Shown in pieces: positions 38,327 to 48,322 of a stretch of DNA of 64,000 bases. The notes under the pieces were generated by a model. The model worked only from the letters and a program-made list of their open reading frames with translations. It did not search any database and was not told where the DNA came from. The DNA is taken from positions 62,001 to 126,000 of the forward strand of contig JAIQFK010000016.1 of the NCBI GenBank assembly GCA_020073305.1, given 5' to 3'. Source of the stretch: Terriglobia bacterium (GTDB lineage Bacteria > Acidobacteriota > Terriglobia > Bryobacterales > Bryobacteraceae). Within the stretch, counting starts at the first letter, position 1. Every line of letters starts with the position of its first letter. The translations under genes and the position numbers were made by a program.

Positions 38327-39760
38327 TCAATTGGTTGGCATTCCGTGGCCGTTGGTGCCGTCCTGCTGGCTATGCGAGAAGCCGGCATGGGGCGGGGCGT
38401 GGAACGGGAAGTGATCGAGGTAAGGAACGTCGTTCGAGTTCACTCCGTCGCCCAGTTGGTTGTTTGGAGCGATATTGAATCCGCCGACGAGCACTCCGGC
38501 AACGGCGCGGAAACCGATATCGACCACATCATCCCCGATGCGCCGGCCGCCGAAAGGCCATCCGGCGAGGTCGCCACCCAAGGGTCCGAGCCGATTCTGA
38601 CTGGCCATGGGGGTGGGAGGAATGGTGAGGTCGATGCGAGTAATGTCCGGGACGTAGACGCTGAGCAGGTCAGCGCGCGGCGCCGGGGGCACCTTCAGAC
38701 CGAACACGCCATGAAGAACCGCGGAGGCGAGGACGGGATCGCCGATGAAAGCCGCGAACTGCTTGTCGTCGGAAGGCTGGCTGCGGTTCCAACGATCCTT
38801 GAGCGGAAGCGGGATCAGGGCTTCGACGGTCAACGGATTTCCGACGCGATCGACTTGCACCCACTCACCCACGCCCTGCGGGTCGTCGCTGCCGTGGCGG
38901 ATGGTGACGGACTGACGGTAGGTGGAGGCCCACCCCGCGATCTTGGCGTTGGAATCTTTGGGATCGGTTGGCACCTTCCCATTGGAGGTGAGCATCGAGA
39001 TGGGAACTTCGACGGCGATCAAGCTGATGTTGTATCCGGCGAAGCCATCCACGGCATTCGGGAACTGGCTGCCGGGGCCCTGGTCGGCGGCTCCGGCCAG
39101 TACGGGCGCCGGGGCGCGGAAGTTCAGGAAGTCGAAAGTCGCGGCGCTATCGAAATAGAAGGCGTCGTCGCGCGGACCGGCAAAGACGCGAATTCCACCA
39201 GGCAGCGTGAAAACCGAAGGCTTGCCGAGGTTGTTCTCATAGTCCGGGGTGGCGTTGGGCCCCTGGTTGGGGGGAGCTACGGAAAGCACATGCCCATTGG
39301 CGTCGGTCACGTAAGTGGCTTCGTGCTGGCGGTTCAAATCGCGTACCGTAACCGTGTAGGTCTGGTAGAGGAGGATTCCGGGGTTGTCAATGGAATCGAT
39401 CTTGCCGAAGTACGACAGGAACGTGGCATTGGGCCGCAGCGTGGTGTTGAACCGGAAATCGATCTGGATGTCCGGGTTGCCGTCCAGCCCGCGGGAGTTG
39501 TTGATATTGAAGCGGTAGAGAACGCTATCGGAGAACTTGTAGTAGCTGGGCCCGTTGTCGGGATTTTGAAATCCCTGCGCACTCATGCTCATCACGACGC
39601 GGTCGCTACGGCCGGTTTCGTAACTTCGGAAAATGTAAAAGTCGTTCAGGTTCGCGGTTTGATCTTCAAGCAGCAGCGGCCCATTTCGATGGCTGGCGGC
39701 GAATGCACCAGCGCTCACGACGAGCGAAGCTGCGCAAAATCGTAGAATCTGTTGTCGCAC
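38327..39760 (-). CDS. Exported DUF4331 family protein
   Basis: ASHRNGPLLLEDQTANLNDFYIFRSYE...FAGPRDDAFYFDSAATFDFLNF...GYNISLIAVEVPISML. Confidence 0.88.
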   Translation of the reverse strand: MRQQILRFCAASLVVSAGAFAASHRNGPLLLEDQTANLNDFYIFRSYETGRSDRVVMSMSAQGFQNPDNGPSYYKFSDSVLYRFNINNSRGLDGNPDIQIDFRFNTTLRPNATFLSYFGKIDSIDNPGILLYQTYTVTVRDLNRQHEATYVTDANGHVLSVAPPNQGPNATPDYENNLGKPSVFTLPGGIRVFAGPRDDAFYFDSAATFDFLNFRAPAPVLAGAADQGPGSQFPNAVDGFAGYNISLIAVEVPISMLTSNGKVPTDPKDSNAKIAGWASTYRQSVTIRHGSDDPQGVGEWVQVDRVGNPLTVEALIPLPLKDRWNRSQPSDDKQFAAFIGDPVLASAVLHGVFGLKVPPAPRADLLSVYVPDITRIDLTIPPTPMASQNRLGPLGGDLAGWPFGGRRIGDDVVDIGFRAVAGVLVGGFNIAPNNQLGDGVNSNDVPYLDHFPFHAPPHAGFSHSQQDGTNGHGMPTN

Positions 39761-39875
39761 ATCCTTCTCCTTAGAGGTGAACTTTCACAACGGAATACGG
39801 GAAGGAGTGCGGTTCGGATTTAGGGGAATTAAGAATACTGGAGGCGAGGTAACATCTGTGAACGCGCGGTTGCGG

Positions 39876-41696
39876 CTAGCCGCGGGCCACCGGCGCCGCT
39901 ACCGTGTCCTCGGTGCGCGGCGCCGTCCGGGTGAGCGGCAGCCGGAAGCAGAAACGGGCGCCCTGGCCTAAGCCGGACTCAGCCCACATATCGCCGCCGT
40001 GATCGAGGATGGTCTGCCGCGAGAGGGCCAAACCGAGGCCCAGGCCGTTCTTCTTTCCGGAGCTGACGAAGGGTTGAAACAGATGATCGCGTATCTCCGG
40101 TGAAATACCGGGGCCGGTGTCGGAGACTTGTATGGTCACGGCGTCGGAATCCACGGCGGCATCAATGCGGATTTCGCCGCCGTTGGGCATGGCCTCCAAA
40201 GCATTGCCTATCAGGTTGATGAAGACGCGCTCCACGCGCGCCCGCTCGAGGGGAAGCTCGATGGATTCCGGGATATCGACGCGAAACGGTACGTGCTGCA
40301 CGTCGGCCGTCTGCGCCAGCGAGTCACAGGCGGCCGCGGCGACTTCACGCAAACGGCAGATCTCGGCGCCGTCGGTCTTGCCGCGTCCCACGTTGACCAG
40401 ATCCTGCAGCAGCTCCTGAATGCGGCGGGAAGCGCGGTAGATGTTGCCGGCGAGCCGCTTGAGTTGCGGCGGGGCAATGTCGGAATCGACCATCAGCTCG
40501 GCGCCACCGTAAATAGCCGCCAGAGGATTACGCAAATCGTGAACGATGGAACTCGAGAGGCGCCCGATGGTGGAAATGCGCTCCTGGCGAATCAGCTCCT
40601 GGCGCGCACTCTGAATCGAGGCGCACATGTTATTGAAGGTGACCGCCAAGCGGCCCAGCTCATCGCGGCTGTTTACCGGAACGCGGTAATCGTAATTTTG
40701 GTGAGCTATTTCCGCGGCGGCGCGATCGAGTTTCTCGACCGGCCGCATGATGTTGTGAGCCAGCAGGTAGGTAAGGCCGAGGCCCGCCAGCATGGCGAAT
40801 ACTCCCAGCAAAACGAACTCGCGGCGAAGTAAAGCCAGCCGCTGGCGCGCGTTCTCGAACGAGCGGAAGATCCACAACTCGCCGATGGTCCGGCCGTCGA
40901 TGTCCTGGAGGGGCGTGGGCAGCGGGGCATACTCAACCACACCGTCGCTGACGGGCTGGATGCCAGAGGAACCGCGGTCCGGCGATTTGCTTCGCGTGCG
41001 CGCGGCAACGGCACGCGCCAGTTCAGCGGTGGCCCGCGGATTCAACGTCGATGCGATGACGCGGCCTTGGGAGAGAAACAGGAACTCGCTTCCGCCGGTG
41101 GATTCTTTGAGGCTTTGCGCCACCAGGTGATCAACTACGAACCCGGCCACCAGCACATCCAGTAGCGCCAGACCCCGACCGGATTGTACGTAAACCGGCG
41201 TAACGGCAACCTGGTAGAGATGTCCGTCCTTGAGCATGAAACCCGAAGCCTGCTTGGGGAAATGGCGGGCGGCCGCCGGGACAACCTCAAGCTCGCGCCA
41301 GGCCGCGGATTCCGCTACGCCGCCGAGAGAAGCGATGAGGCGGCCCGTGGGGCTGGTCACCAGAAACAGTGCATTCTCTTCAGAGACCTTGGACCACAAC
41401 TCGCCCGCGGTGTCGCGGATGGTGACCTCGTCTCCGGTATTGAAGGCCGCGCGCACGTCGGACATCGCACTCAGCACCAGGCTCACCGAGGCCAGCAGGC
41501 GCGCGCGTGACTGGAGCAACGACCGGTAGGCCTGGAAGCTGGCCTGCACCTCGTCGTCCAAGCTGCGGGAGGTGGTGGTGAGCGCGTTGTTCTCCACAAT
41601 CCATCCGGTGAAGGCGAACAGCACGGTGATGGCTACCGAGGTCGATAGCAGGATTTTCCACAACAGCGAGAGCCGTGAAAAGCCGAATCCCCTCAC
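39876..41696 (-). CDS. Membrane sensor histidine kinase with HAMP domain
   Basis: SSSIVHDLRNPLAAIYGGAELM H-box, FINLIGNALEAMPNGGEIRI, VSDTGPGISPEIRDHLFQPF. Confidence 0.94.
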   Translation of the reverse strand: MRGFGFSRLSLLWKILLSTSVAITVLFAFTGWIVENNALTTTSRSLDDEVQASFQAYRSLLQSRARLLASVSLVLSAMSDVRAAFNTGDEVTIRDTAGELWSKVSEENALFLVTSPTGRLIASLGGVAESAAWRELEVVPAAARHFPKQASGFMLKDGHLYQVAVTPVYVQSGRGLALLDVLVAGFVVDHLVAQSLKESTGGSEFLFLSQGRVIASTLNPRATAELARAVAARTRSKSPDRGSSGIQPVSDGVVEYAPLPTPLQDIDGRTIGELWIFRSFENARQRLALLRREFVLLGVFAMLAGLGLTYLLAHNIMRPVEKLDRAAAEIAHQNYDYRVPVNSRDELGRLAVTFNNMCASIQSARQELIRQERISTIGRLSSSIVHDLRNPLAAIYGGAELMVDSDIAPPQLKRLAGNIYRASRRIQELLQDLVNVGRGKTDGAEICRLREVAAAACDSLAQTADVQHVPFRVDIPESIELPLERARVERVFINLIGNALEAMPNGGEIRIDAAVDSDAVTIQVSDTGPGISPEIRDHLFQPFVSSGKKNGLGLGLALSRQTILDHGGDMWAESGLGQGARFCFRLPLTRTAPRTEDTVAAPVARG

Positions 41697-42421
41697 TTTT
41701 TCGCTCCCGGGTAGGCCGGCTGCTCCTCGATGACCGGCGGGTAATCCTTTCCGTACTTATTCTTGTGCTCCAGCTGCAGGTATCCGCTTTCCGAGATCTC
41801 GATCGTTGGCAGCTGGAGCGCGGCCGTCTCAACGGTGATTTTGTGGGCGAGCGAATCCAGCACTTCCGCGGAGGCGCGCTCGTGGAACACGTGGAACTGA
41901 TACTCCCCCGGCGGAACATTCTCAATGGTGAAGGAACCGGCCTTATCGGAAACGGCGAAATAGGGGGTGTCCAGCACGGCGATGACCGCGCTCATCTGCG
42001 GGTGAATATTGCAGAACACGCGCACGATTCCCGGCCGCTTGAATGCGACCGTCCGGCTCTGGCCCGGCTTGTACAATCCGACATCGAAGATCTGGCCGTT
42101 GAAATTCGAGAAGGCGTTGTGGAAGATTGGATCGAGATTGGGGAACGATACGCTCCCACCGACCGGGATGGCGACCACGTGCGGTGTGAAGGTCTTGTTC
42201 TTCTGGATCATCTGCGCGGGACGCGACAGCAAGGGAGGATCTGCGGGCCCCTTCAGAGGTTCCAGCCAGACGACGACGCCGGAGTAGTCCCTGTGCTTGC
42301 GGACCATGGGATCGCGCGACGCCGCGAGCGCGACCGATCCACGGACGGTGGTGGCGGCCACGGGTACGGCGGCGAACACAACCGCGAGAGCGCTAAAACA
42401 GATACGCAAAACCAAGGTCAT
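41693..42421 (-). CDS. Exported cupredoxin-like protein with carboxypeptidase-regulatory-like domain
   Basis: VGGSVSFPNLDPIFHNAFS ... VRVFCNIHPQMSA (C-x2-H-x2-M type 1 Cu-like site); SFTIENVPPGEYQFHVFHE. Confidence 0.82.
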   Translation of the reverse strand: MTLVLRICFSALAVVFAAVPVAATTVRGSVALAASRDPMVRKHRDYSGVVVWLEPLKGPADPPLLSRPAQMIQKNKTFTPHVVAIPVGGSVSFPNLDPIFHNAFSNFNGQIFDVGLYKPGQSRTVAFKRPGIVRVFCNIHPQMSAVIAVLDTPYFAVSDKAGSFTIENVPPGEYQFHVFHERASAEVLDSLAHKITVETAALQLPTIEISESGYLQLEHKNKYGKDYPPVIEEQPAYPGAKK

Positions 42422-43799
42422 GATAATTGGACAGCCGTTTGCCGCCCTTCAGCCAGTCAGTCCGCACCTGGCCCGTTTCAAAACTGAGGATCACGTTAGG
42501 AGCCAGGCGATACATGAGGTTCCCCGCGTAGGACCGGTTGCGGCTCAGGCCGGAGTACTCCAGATCCTGGTTGCGGTTGTCCTGGTCGCCTCCGAAGAAG
42601 TTGAACGTCAGCCGTGGCGTGGCTAACCAGCTCATTTGCGCCCAGCCGCCGTCGGCGTGCACAGGAATGACGTCGCCGTACTTCACAATGGTAAAGCCCT
42701 GACCGACGCCGCCGAGGTTGGTGAGATTGGAGCCACGAAAGAATGCGCCTGAGAACTCCAGTTTACGCCAAGGGTTGGCGAACCAGTCGAGCGCAAAGAC
42801 ACGCGCGGGAACAGGGACATTGGTGACATGCGAAGTACTTGCACTGAAGGCCGTGCCGATTTCGATTCGCCGATCATCGTCCAGGGTGTGCGTCAGAGAG
42901 AAGCGGCCCTGCACCGCCGGCCGGACGCTCTGGAACGACGAACTATAGGCGGGGGGTACGTAGCCGTACTCCTCGCGCGTTGCAAAAAGACCGACTTGGG
43001 CGCGGAAGGTGGTGTGTTCGTCCAGATGAAACCGCTGTTCCACTCGCGCCTGCGGCTGCCACACCCACAGGTTTCCGGCGCCGGTCAGCGGGGAGAGCCC
43101 GACCTGAGCCAGTGAATTGGGCTCACGAGGAGCGATGAGTGGTTTGTCCTGGCCGAACATAATGCTGGTGTTTGCCCAATTGACCTCGAGCCCGGCCGTG
43201 CGCAGGCGAACAAGGCTGTCATAGGGCTCGCCCGAGCCGCCGAAGAAATCCATGTTGACGAAACCATGAATTTTGCCGCCGCCAAGGACCTCCGGCCCGC
43301 GAAAGTCCAGGCCGAGAATCGTCTGGCGCACGGTGGCCCCGCCAGTGAGGGCCGTGTTGCCGGCCGGAGCCAGAACCGGCACGACGTGTCCGTCATCAGG
43401 GTGCGAACTCAGAAACGCGTTGAAGAGCGCCATGCCGGTGATGCGGATCGGAAAGTGCTGCGACGATTCCACTTTGGTCTGCGCCTGTTCTTCCAGGCGG
43501 CGCTCTTGGACGTCCATTCGCTCGGCGACATCGGCAGGTTGGGCGCCATCCGCGACGGCTGCAGTACCCGGCGGGTTTGTCGAAGGTTCGCGGGAGAGAG
43601 CGAGTTCGGCGCGCAGCGCGCGGATCTCCTGAACAAGTTGCTGGTTCTCTTGTTCCAGCCGGTCGAGCCGCCGCAGGATCTGAGTGAGCGCCGGCGAGTT
43701 TTCGGACAGTGTTTGATCAGCCGCGGCCAGAGGAAGCGCAACCAGCGCTAGAATCGTGGCACGGATCCACTTAGGGAGAGTGCGAGGGTGAATTTGCAT
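42393..43799 (-). CDS. Outer-membrane porin-like (DcaP-like) protein
   Basis: Signal peptide, N-terminal coiled coil ILRRLDRLEQENQQLVQEIRALRAEL, beta-rich C-terminus ending YHDLGFAYLF. Confidence 0.72.
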   Translation of the reverse strand: MQIHPRTLPKWIRATILALVALPLAAADQTLSENSPALTQILRRLDRLEQENQQLVQEIRALRAELALSREPSTNPPGTAAVADGAQPADVAERMDVQERRLEEQAQTKVESSQHFPIRITGMALFNAFLSSHPDDGHVVPVLAPAGNTALTGGATVRQTILGLDFRGPEVLGGGKIHGFVNMDFFGGSGEPYDSLVRLRTAGLEVNWANTSIMFGQDKPLIAPREPNSLAQVGLSPLTGAGNLWVWQPQARVEQRFHLDEHTTFRAQVGLFATREEYGYVPPAYSSSFQSVRPAVQGRFSLTHTLDDDRRIEIGTAFSASTSHVTNVPVPARVFALDWFANPWRKLEFSGAFFRGSNLTNLGGVGQGFTIVKYGDVIPVHADGGWAQMSWLATPRLTFNFFGGDQDNRNQDLEYSGLSRNRSYAGNLMYRLAPNVILSFETGQVRTDWLKGGKRLSNYHDLGFAYLF

Positions 43800-44181
43800 C
43801 GAGAAGCTGCTCCAGTTTTTGCCGTACTTGGGCGGGCGAGTATGGTTTGCCGAAATATGCATTAGCGCCCAACCGATAAATGCGTTCGGGCGTGCGCGGG
43901 TCGCTGTCGCCGCTGATCACCACGATGGGAAGACGCGCCGTCCGGCTGTCTGACCTGACGCGTTGGATGAATTCGAAGCCGTCCATCGCGGGCAGATTCA
44001 GGTCTGTGACCACGGCACAGAATCCTCCGCCCGCCGTGAGCAGATCGAGGGCCTGCCGGGCCGTGGGCGCAACCCGCACCTTCACATGTGGAATCGCCAA
44101 AAGAGCAATCTCGAGTGTCGTAGCACAAGACTCCGCATCCTCGACAATCAGCACAGTGCGATTTGGAGAGTCCGTGGCCAT
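43771..44181 (-). CDS. Single-domain response regulator (REC only)
   Basis: VLIVEDAESCATTLEIALL...CAVVTDLNLPAMDGFEFIQRVR...PIVVISGDSD. Confidence 0.92.
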   Translation of the reverse strand: MATDSPNRTVLIVEDAESCATTLEIALLAIPHVKVRVAPTARQALDLLTAGGGFCAVVTDLNLPAMDGFEFIQRVRSDSRTARLPIVVISGDSDPRTPERIYRLGANAYFGKPYSPAQVRQKLEQLLDANSPSHSP

Positions 44182-44268
44182 GACGACTCTATTTTGACCG
44201 ATGCCCCCGAGCCCGGAGCACGAGGTATGTTAACAAATTGTTAAAGGATGCCAGTGGGCGCAGGCATC

Positions 44269-44943
44269 TCATGGCACGAACCGGTAACCCACGCCGTGGA
44301 CCGTCAAGAAATGACGGGGCATGTTAGGATCGGGCTCGAGTTTCTGGCGCAATTTTACGACGTGCGCATCCACGGTACGGGTGTTGGGAAACGACTGATA
44401 TCCCCAGACCGAATTCAAGATCATGTCACGCGTCAGCGGGCGATCGGGATTGTGGAGAAAGTAAGTCAACAGATTGTATTCCGACGGCGTGAGCTTCAGT
44501 TCCTCGCCGTGCCGGGAGACCATACGCCGGTCCAGGTCGATCTCCGCATCGCTGAAGTGAAAAACCTTATGCGCATCGGGCGCAGTCCGGCGCAGCAAGG
44601 CGCGAATCCGCGCCAGCAGCTCACGGGTTCCAAACGGTTTGACCACATAATCGTCGGCGCCGATTTCGAGGAGCAAGACTTTGTCCACCTCGTCACCGAC
44701 TGCGCTCAACACAATGATGGGTGTCAGGATCCGCGCCGCGCGAAGCTGCTTGCAGATCTCCACGCCGCTCATGCCGGGCAATCGCAGGTCGACCAGCACC
44801 AGGTCCGGCTTGAGCAAAAGCGCCTTCTCGAAACCTTCGCGCCCATCCTCCACCAGCACGGCGTTGAATCCCTCTTGTTCGAGAAGGACGCCGATGGTGT
44901 CGCGAAGGCTCTCGTCGTCATCGATCACAAGAACGGTTTGCAT
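44269..44943 (-). CDS. OmpR family response regulator
   Basis: VLVIDDDESLRDTIGVLL...LVDLRLPGMSGVEI...KLTPSEYNLLTYFLHNPDRPLTRDMIL...HVVKLRQKLEP. Confidence 0.95.
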   Translation of the reverse strand: MQTVLVIDDDESLRDTIGVLLEQEGFNAVLVEDGREGFEKALLLKPDLVLVDLRLPGMSGVEICKQLRAARILTPIIVLSAVGDEVDKVLLLEIGADDYVVKPFGTRELLARIRALLRRTAPDAHKVFHFSDAEIDLDRRMVSRHGEELKLTPSEYNLLTYFLHNPDRPLTRDMILNSVWGYQSFPNTRTVDAHVVKLRQKLEPDPNMPRHFLTVHGVGYRFVP

Positions 44944-45095
44944 GCGGAATTCTGAATGCCGAAGAGGGACCCTAGTGCGATTGTACGAAATAGGCGAGAG
45001 GTTGAGAAGTTACAGAAGTAATTTAGGGCCGAGGCAGGCTGCACTGGAGTAGGATCCGCGCCGGGGGAACCATCTGGGCTAGTTACGGCAATCCG

Positions 45096-45440
45096 TTAAT
45101 TGCCGCGGACGCGGTGATTGTGCTCCTGGATGGTGGTACCGAATGACCTTCCCATGACGGTGACGCCTTCCATCACCGTGCCACTCACCGCTACCTTGGA
45201 GCCGCTGGAGGGAACACCGCGGTTCGAGAGGACGAAAATTTTCCCCGTGTCGTCCTGAATTTGATAGCCGCCAACGGAAAGCGCACCGAAGGAATTCGTC
45301 ACGCGACCTTCGACGCGAACGGTCTGGTTGCGAAAGCGGGTTGGGTCCGCGGTAATTCTGCCGATCTTGGTGTAGCCACAGGAGCTGAGTAACAACATCG
45401 CAGAAAGCGCAAGAATCGAAATGGCCGCGTTCTTTGTCAT
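45096..45440 (-). CDS. Small lipoprotein with OB-fold-like domain
   Basis: MTKNAAISILALSAMLLLSSCG lipobox; NQTVRVEGRVTNSFGALSVGGYQIQDDTGKIFVLS. Confidence 0.75.
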   Translation of the reverse strand: MTKNAAISILALSAMLLLSSCGYTKIGRITADPTRFRNQTVRVEGRVTNSFGALSVGGYQIQDDTGKIFVLSNRGVPSSGSKVAVSGTVMEGVTVMGRSFGTTIQEHNHRVRGN

Positions 45441-45653
45441 AGATGCCTCGTTAGTCGAGACGCGGCGCGCCCGCGAGCCGGTTGCATGTTTAACGAGGTT
45501 TAATGCGAGGTTACTGTGCGGCACGGTCCGCTTTTTGGCGATAGTCCCTGCCACGAGGCTGGTCATCGTCTCGATCACACTGCAGAAGGAGGCGTCGGCC
45601 TGGAGATTGAGAGTAGCAAGCGCAGAAGCCATCACCTGAAGGACAATGGAGCT

Positions 45654-45845
45654 ATGAGCGGAATCCAGTTTGTCACTGATGAAAAGGGCCGTAAGGTCGC
45701 CGTTCAAATCGATCTGAAAAAACACGGCGCAGTTTTAGAGGACTTTTGGGACGGGCTGATTTCGGAATCGCGCCGCAAGGAGAAGGGTATACCCTTCGCA
45801 AAGATCAAAGCGGACCTTGTGAAACGCGGTCGGCTGCGTGAGTAA
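45654..45845 (+). CDS. Type II antitoxin-like protein
   Basis: MSGIQFVTDEKGRKVAVQIDLKKHGAVLEDFWDGL...; start at 45654; overlaps downstream toxin by 8 nt. Confidence 0.75.
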   Translation: MSGIQFVTDEKGRKVAVQIDLKKHGAVLEDFWDGLISESRRKEKGIPFAKIKADLVKRGRLRE

Positions 45846-46098
45846 TTATGCCGTCGCGGTAAAACCTTCCGCGCGGAAGGAACTCGAAGCATTACCCGAT
45901 ACCGTGCTGGCCCGTGTGGCTCGGAAGATTGAATCGCCAGGCCACGCCCCAAGGCCCGCCGGATGCAAAAAGCTGAAAGGCCACAGAGACCATTGGCGTA
46001 TCCGGACGGGAGATTGGCGCGTGGTGTACATCATCGACGACACTGCCAAAACCGTAAACGTGACGCGGATCGCCCACCGACGCGAGGTTTACGAATAA
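45838..46098 (+). CDS. RelE/ParE family toxin
   Basis: YAVAVKPSARKELEALP...GCKKLKGHRDHWRIRTGDWRVVYIIDDTAKTVNVTRIAHRREVYE; GTG start. Confidence 0.92.
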   Translation: MSNYAVAVKPSARKELEALPDTVLARVARKIESPGHAPRPAGCKKLKGHRDHWRIRTGDWRVVYIIDDTAKTVNVTRIAHRREVYE

Positions 46099-46144
46099 CC
46101 GACAAGACTTTCTAACTCGCGACACCAGGTGCAACGGCATCTTC

Positions 46145-47353
46145 TTACCGGTTAAACCAGCGCTCGCGGAGGGAACGGAGGCGGTTCTTGACGCGCGTGA
46201 AAAGAGAGGCTGGCGGCGGTTGCGGCCCTTGGGCGCGGGCCTGGGCTACAAGGGCTGGAGTGGAATCCACGGGTTTCTCGGAGGTGGGTGGGGCTTTGCA
46301 GGGTTTTTCTCCAGCGGGGCGAATGGTGACGCCCACTACCGAATAGATCCGCCGTGTGCGCTCGCCTTTAGAGTTGTCCACACAGACGGAAAAACCCGGC
46401 GGCTCGATCAGCACCGGGAAATACCCTCTCACTCTTCGCTGGATATACGCGGTTTCGTAGCGATGGTGGCGAAGGCTCCAGACGAAGACCCGGTAGCTGT
46501 CGAAATCGTTGGGCTGTAGCGATTGTTCGATGGTGGTCCAGAGCCAGATCTTTTTCACCTGGTCGCCATCGCGAGTTTCGCCGAGCGAGAAGTAGGATGT
46601 GATACGCCGTCCCTCGGCGTATTGCGCCACCTCATCCGGGATGGCCATGAACACGCGGCGCGTAAGAACCCAGCCGCTTTGGCCGCTGGCAGTCCGGATG
46701 AGCGACCAGTCATCCATGGGCTCGGCTTCCTTGACCTGCTTTTCGGCCTCCTCCGGCAGGTTCGTTTTGGATAATGCCATCCAGTCCTCGGGCGGTTTCG
46801 GAGGGGCGGGCGCCGGCGGCGGCGGGACCTTTGGCTCCTTGCTCTTCTTTTCCACCACCGGTTTGGGAGCGGGCACAATCAGGGGTTTGCGCGGCGGCGC
46901 TTTGCGGGGAGCGGCCTCGTGAGCGATCAGGTCGAATTTTTCTCCCTCCTTCACCTGAATAAAGCTCGGCGAATAACGTGAGGGCTCGGTGTGGATGTTC
47001 AGAGCATCATAGGTAGTTGCCACACCTTGGGAGGGCATGGTGAGCGCGTTCTGGTTAAACCGTTTCAACCGGGCAACCTCATCGGGAGTGAGCAGGAGCC
47101 GGTCCTCGATCCAGCCCTCCTGTCCCTTGGCGGTGCGCACCTTCACAAAGCGGCGACGCTGCTGAACGATGTCCAGCCGATCGCCATGGTGAACCGTCGC
47201 TGAGGGCGCGGAAGCCGGATTAATGTCCTGCCGGAGCACCAGCGTCGCCGGCCCCGCGTAGGCGATGCCAATCACCGGCGCATGATCGCCTTGGGACTTG
47301 CATCCGATCAGAAGAAGGGCCAGGCAAACAATGCTAATAGGGAGAACGCGCAT
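46145..47353 (-). CDS. SH3-domain lipoprotein
   Basis: LALLLIGCKSQG lipobox; VKVRTAKGQEGWIEDRLL SH3b-like; P-rich linker. Confidence 0.75.
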   Translation of the reverse strand: MRVLPISIVCLALLLIGCKSQGDHAPVIGIAYAGPATLVLRQDINPASAPSATVHHGDRLDIVQQRRRFVKVRTAKGQEGWIEDRLLLTPDEVARLKRFNQNALTMPSQGVATTYDALNIHTEPSRYSPSFIQVKEGEKFDLIAHEAAPRKAPPRKPLIVPAPKPVVEKKSKEPKVPPPPAPAPPKPPEDWMALSKTNLPEEAEKQVKEAEPMDDWSLIRTASGQSGWVLTRRVFMAIPDEVAQYAEGRRITSYFSLGETRDGDQVKKIWLWTTIEQSLQPNDFDSYRVFVWSLRHHRYETAYIQRRVRGYFPVLIEPPGFSVCVDNSKGERTRRIYSVVGVTIRPAGEKPCKAPPTSEKPVDSTPALVAQARAQGPQPPPASLFTRVKNRLRSLRERWFNR

Positions 47354-47416
47354 GCGCCGATCGCAACGATTGCTGTTACCAGTTTATCGCTCGAATGGAT
47401 TCCAATCGTTCCGGGG

Positions 47417-48322
47417 CTATGCGCTGGGACGCGGCCGGATCACCGCCGCATCGCGCAGTTTTTCGAGCTGGCGCCGGGCGATGTTGGCCCAGGTTCCGGT
47501 AGAATCCAGTCTGAGGTAGCTTTTCCAGTGACGCACGGCCTTGAGGAAGTCGCCGCGCCGCTCACAAAGAAGGGCGAGATTGAAATGGGCATCGGCGTAA
47601 TTGGGGTTTAGACTCAGCGCGGTGTTGTAGTGCTGTTCGGCCCGTGCCAAGTCGCCCTGTTCGTCGTATAGATTGCCCAGATTATAGTGCGCGAGAGGAT
47701 AATTGGAATCCACCTCGATGGCCTTCTCGTAATGCTGCTCGGCTTCCTGGTACTTGCGCTGGCGGTAATAGATGGTCCCCAGATTGACCAGAGCGCCGGC
47801 GGCGGCGGGGTTCAGCTGGACGGCCTGTTTGTATGCCTGGATGGCTTCTTCGATGGGAGCGCCGGTCTCTTCGAGCGCCAGTCCCTTCTGGAAGTAGCTC
47901 TCCGCCTGGCGCTCCGACCCGCGGTCGCCGGCCGGTTTAGCCGAGAAGGACTTGAGACTACCGAGCTCGGCCGTGTCGAAGTTAAAAAGCAGTTGCCCGG
48001 TGAGGGCTTCCATTTTCTGGCCCGCGATCTGGACCGCGATGGTCCGCCCGTCGGAAAATATCTTCAGCTCGGAAAGCGGGCGTTCGACATTGGAGAGCTT
48101 TTTCTTGAGCGCGGTGAGCGCTCGGCCGATCTTGCGCGGAGGCACGCGGTTTTCGCGGAGCTTCTGCAGGGTTTTGAGCGCGATGAGGTCAGAAAAGGAA
48201 AACGTGGCCACGCCAGGGATCAGGCCGTGGCGCTCCCAACTGCGGAGCTGCTGCTCGGAAACACCCAACATGCGGCGCACGTCCCCACGCGAATATTCCT
48301 GCTTCGGGACCGAATCGAGCAC
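47417..48322 (-). CDS. MerR-type HTH fused to TPR repeats
   Basis: YSRGDVRRMLGVSEQQLRSWERHGLIPG...FSDLIALKTLQKLRENRVPPRKI; TPR units SNYPLAHYNLGNLYDEQGDLARAEQHYNTALSLNPNYADAHFNLAL. Confidence 0.88.
   Translation of the reverse strand: MLDSVPKQEYSRGDVRRMLGVSEQQLRSWERHGLIPGVATFSFSDLIALKTLQKLRENRVPPRKIGRALTALKKKLSNVERPLSELKIFSDGRTIAVQIAGQKMEALTGQLLFNFDTAELGSLKSFSAKPAGDRGSERQAESYFQKGLALEETGAPIEEAIQAYKQAVQLNPAAAGALVNLGTIYYRQRKYQEAEQHYEKAIEVDSNYPLAHYNLGNLYDEQGDLARAEQHYNTALSLNPNYADAHFNLALLCERRGDFLKAVRHWKSYLRLDSTGTWANIARRQLEKLRDAAVIRPRPSA

Noticed and set aside
38240-39745. 501-aa plus-strand ORF opposite the DUF4331 gene
   Set aside because: Antisense to a well-supported exported protein; no recognisable motifs.
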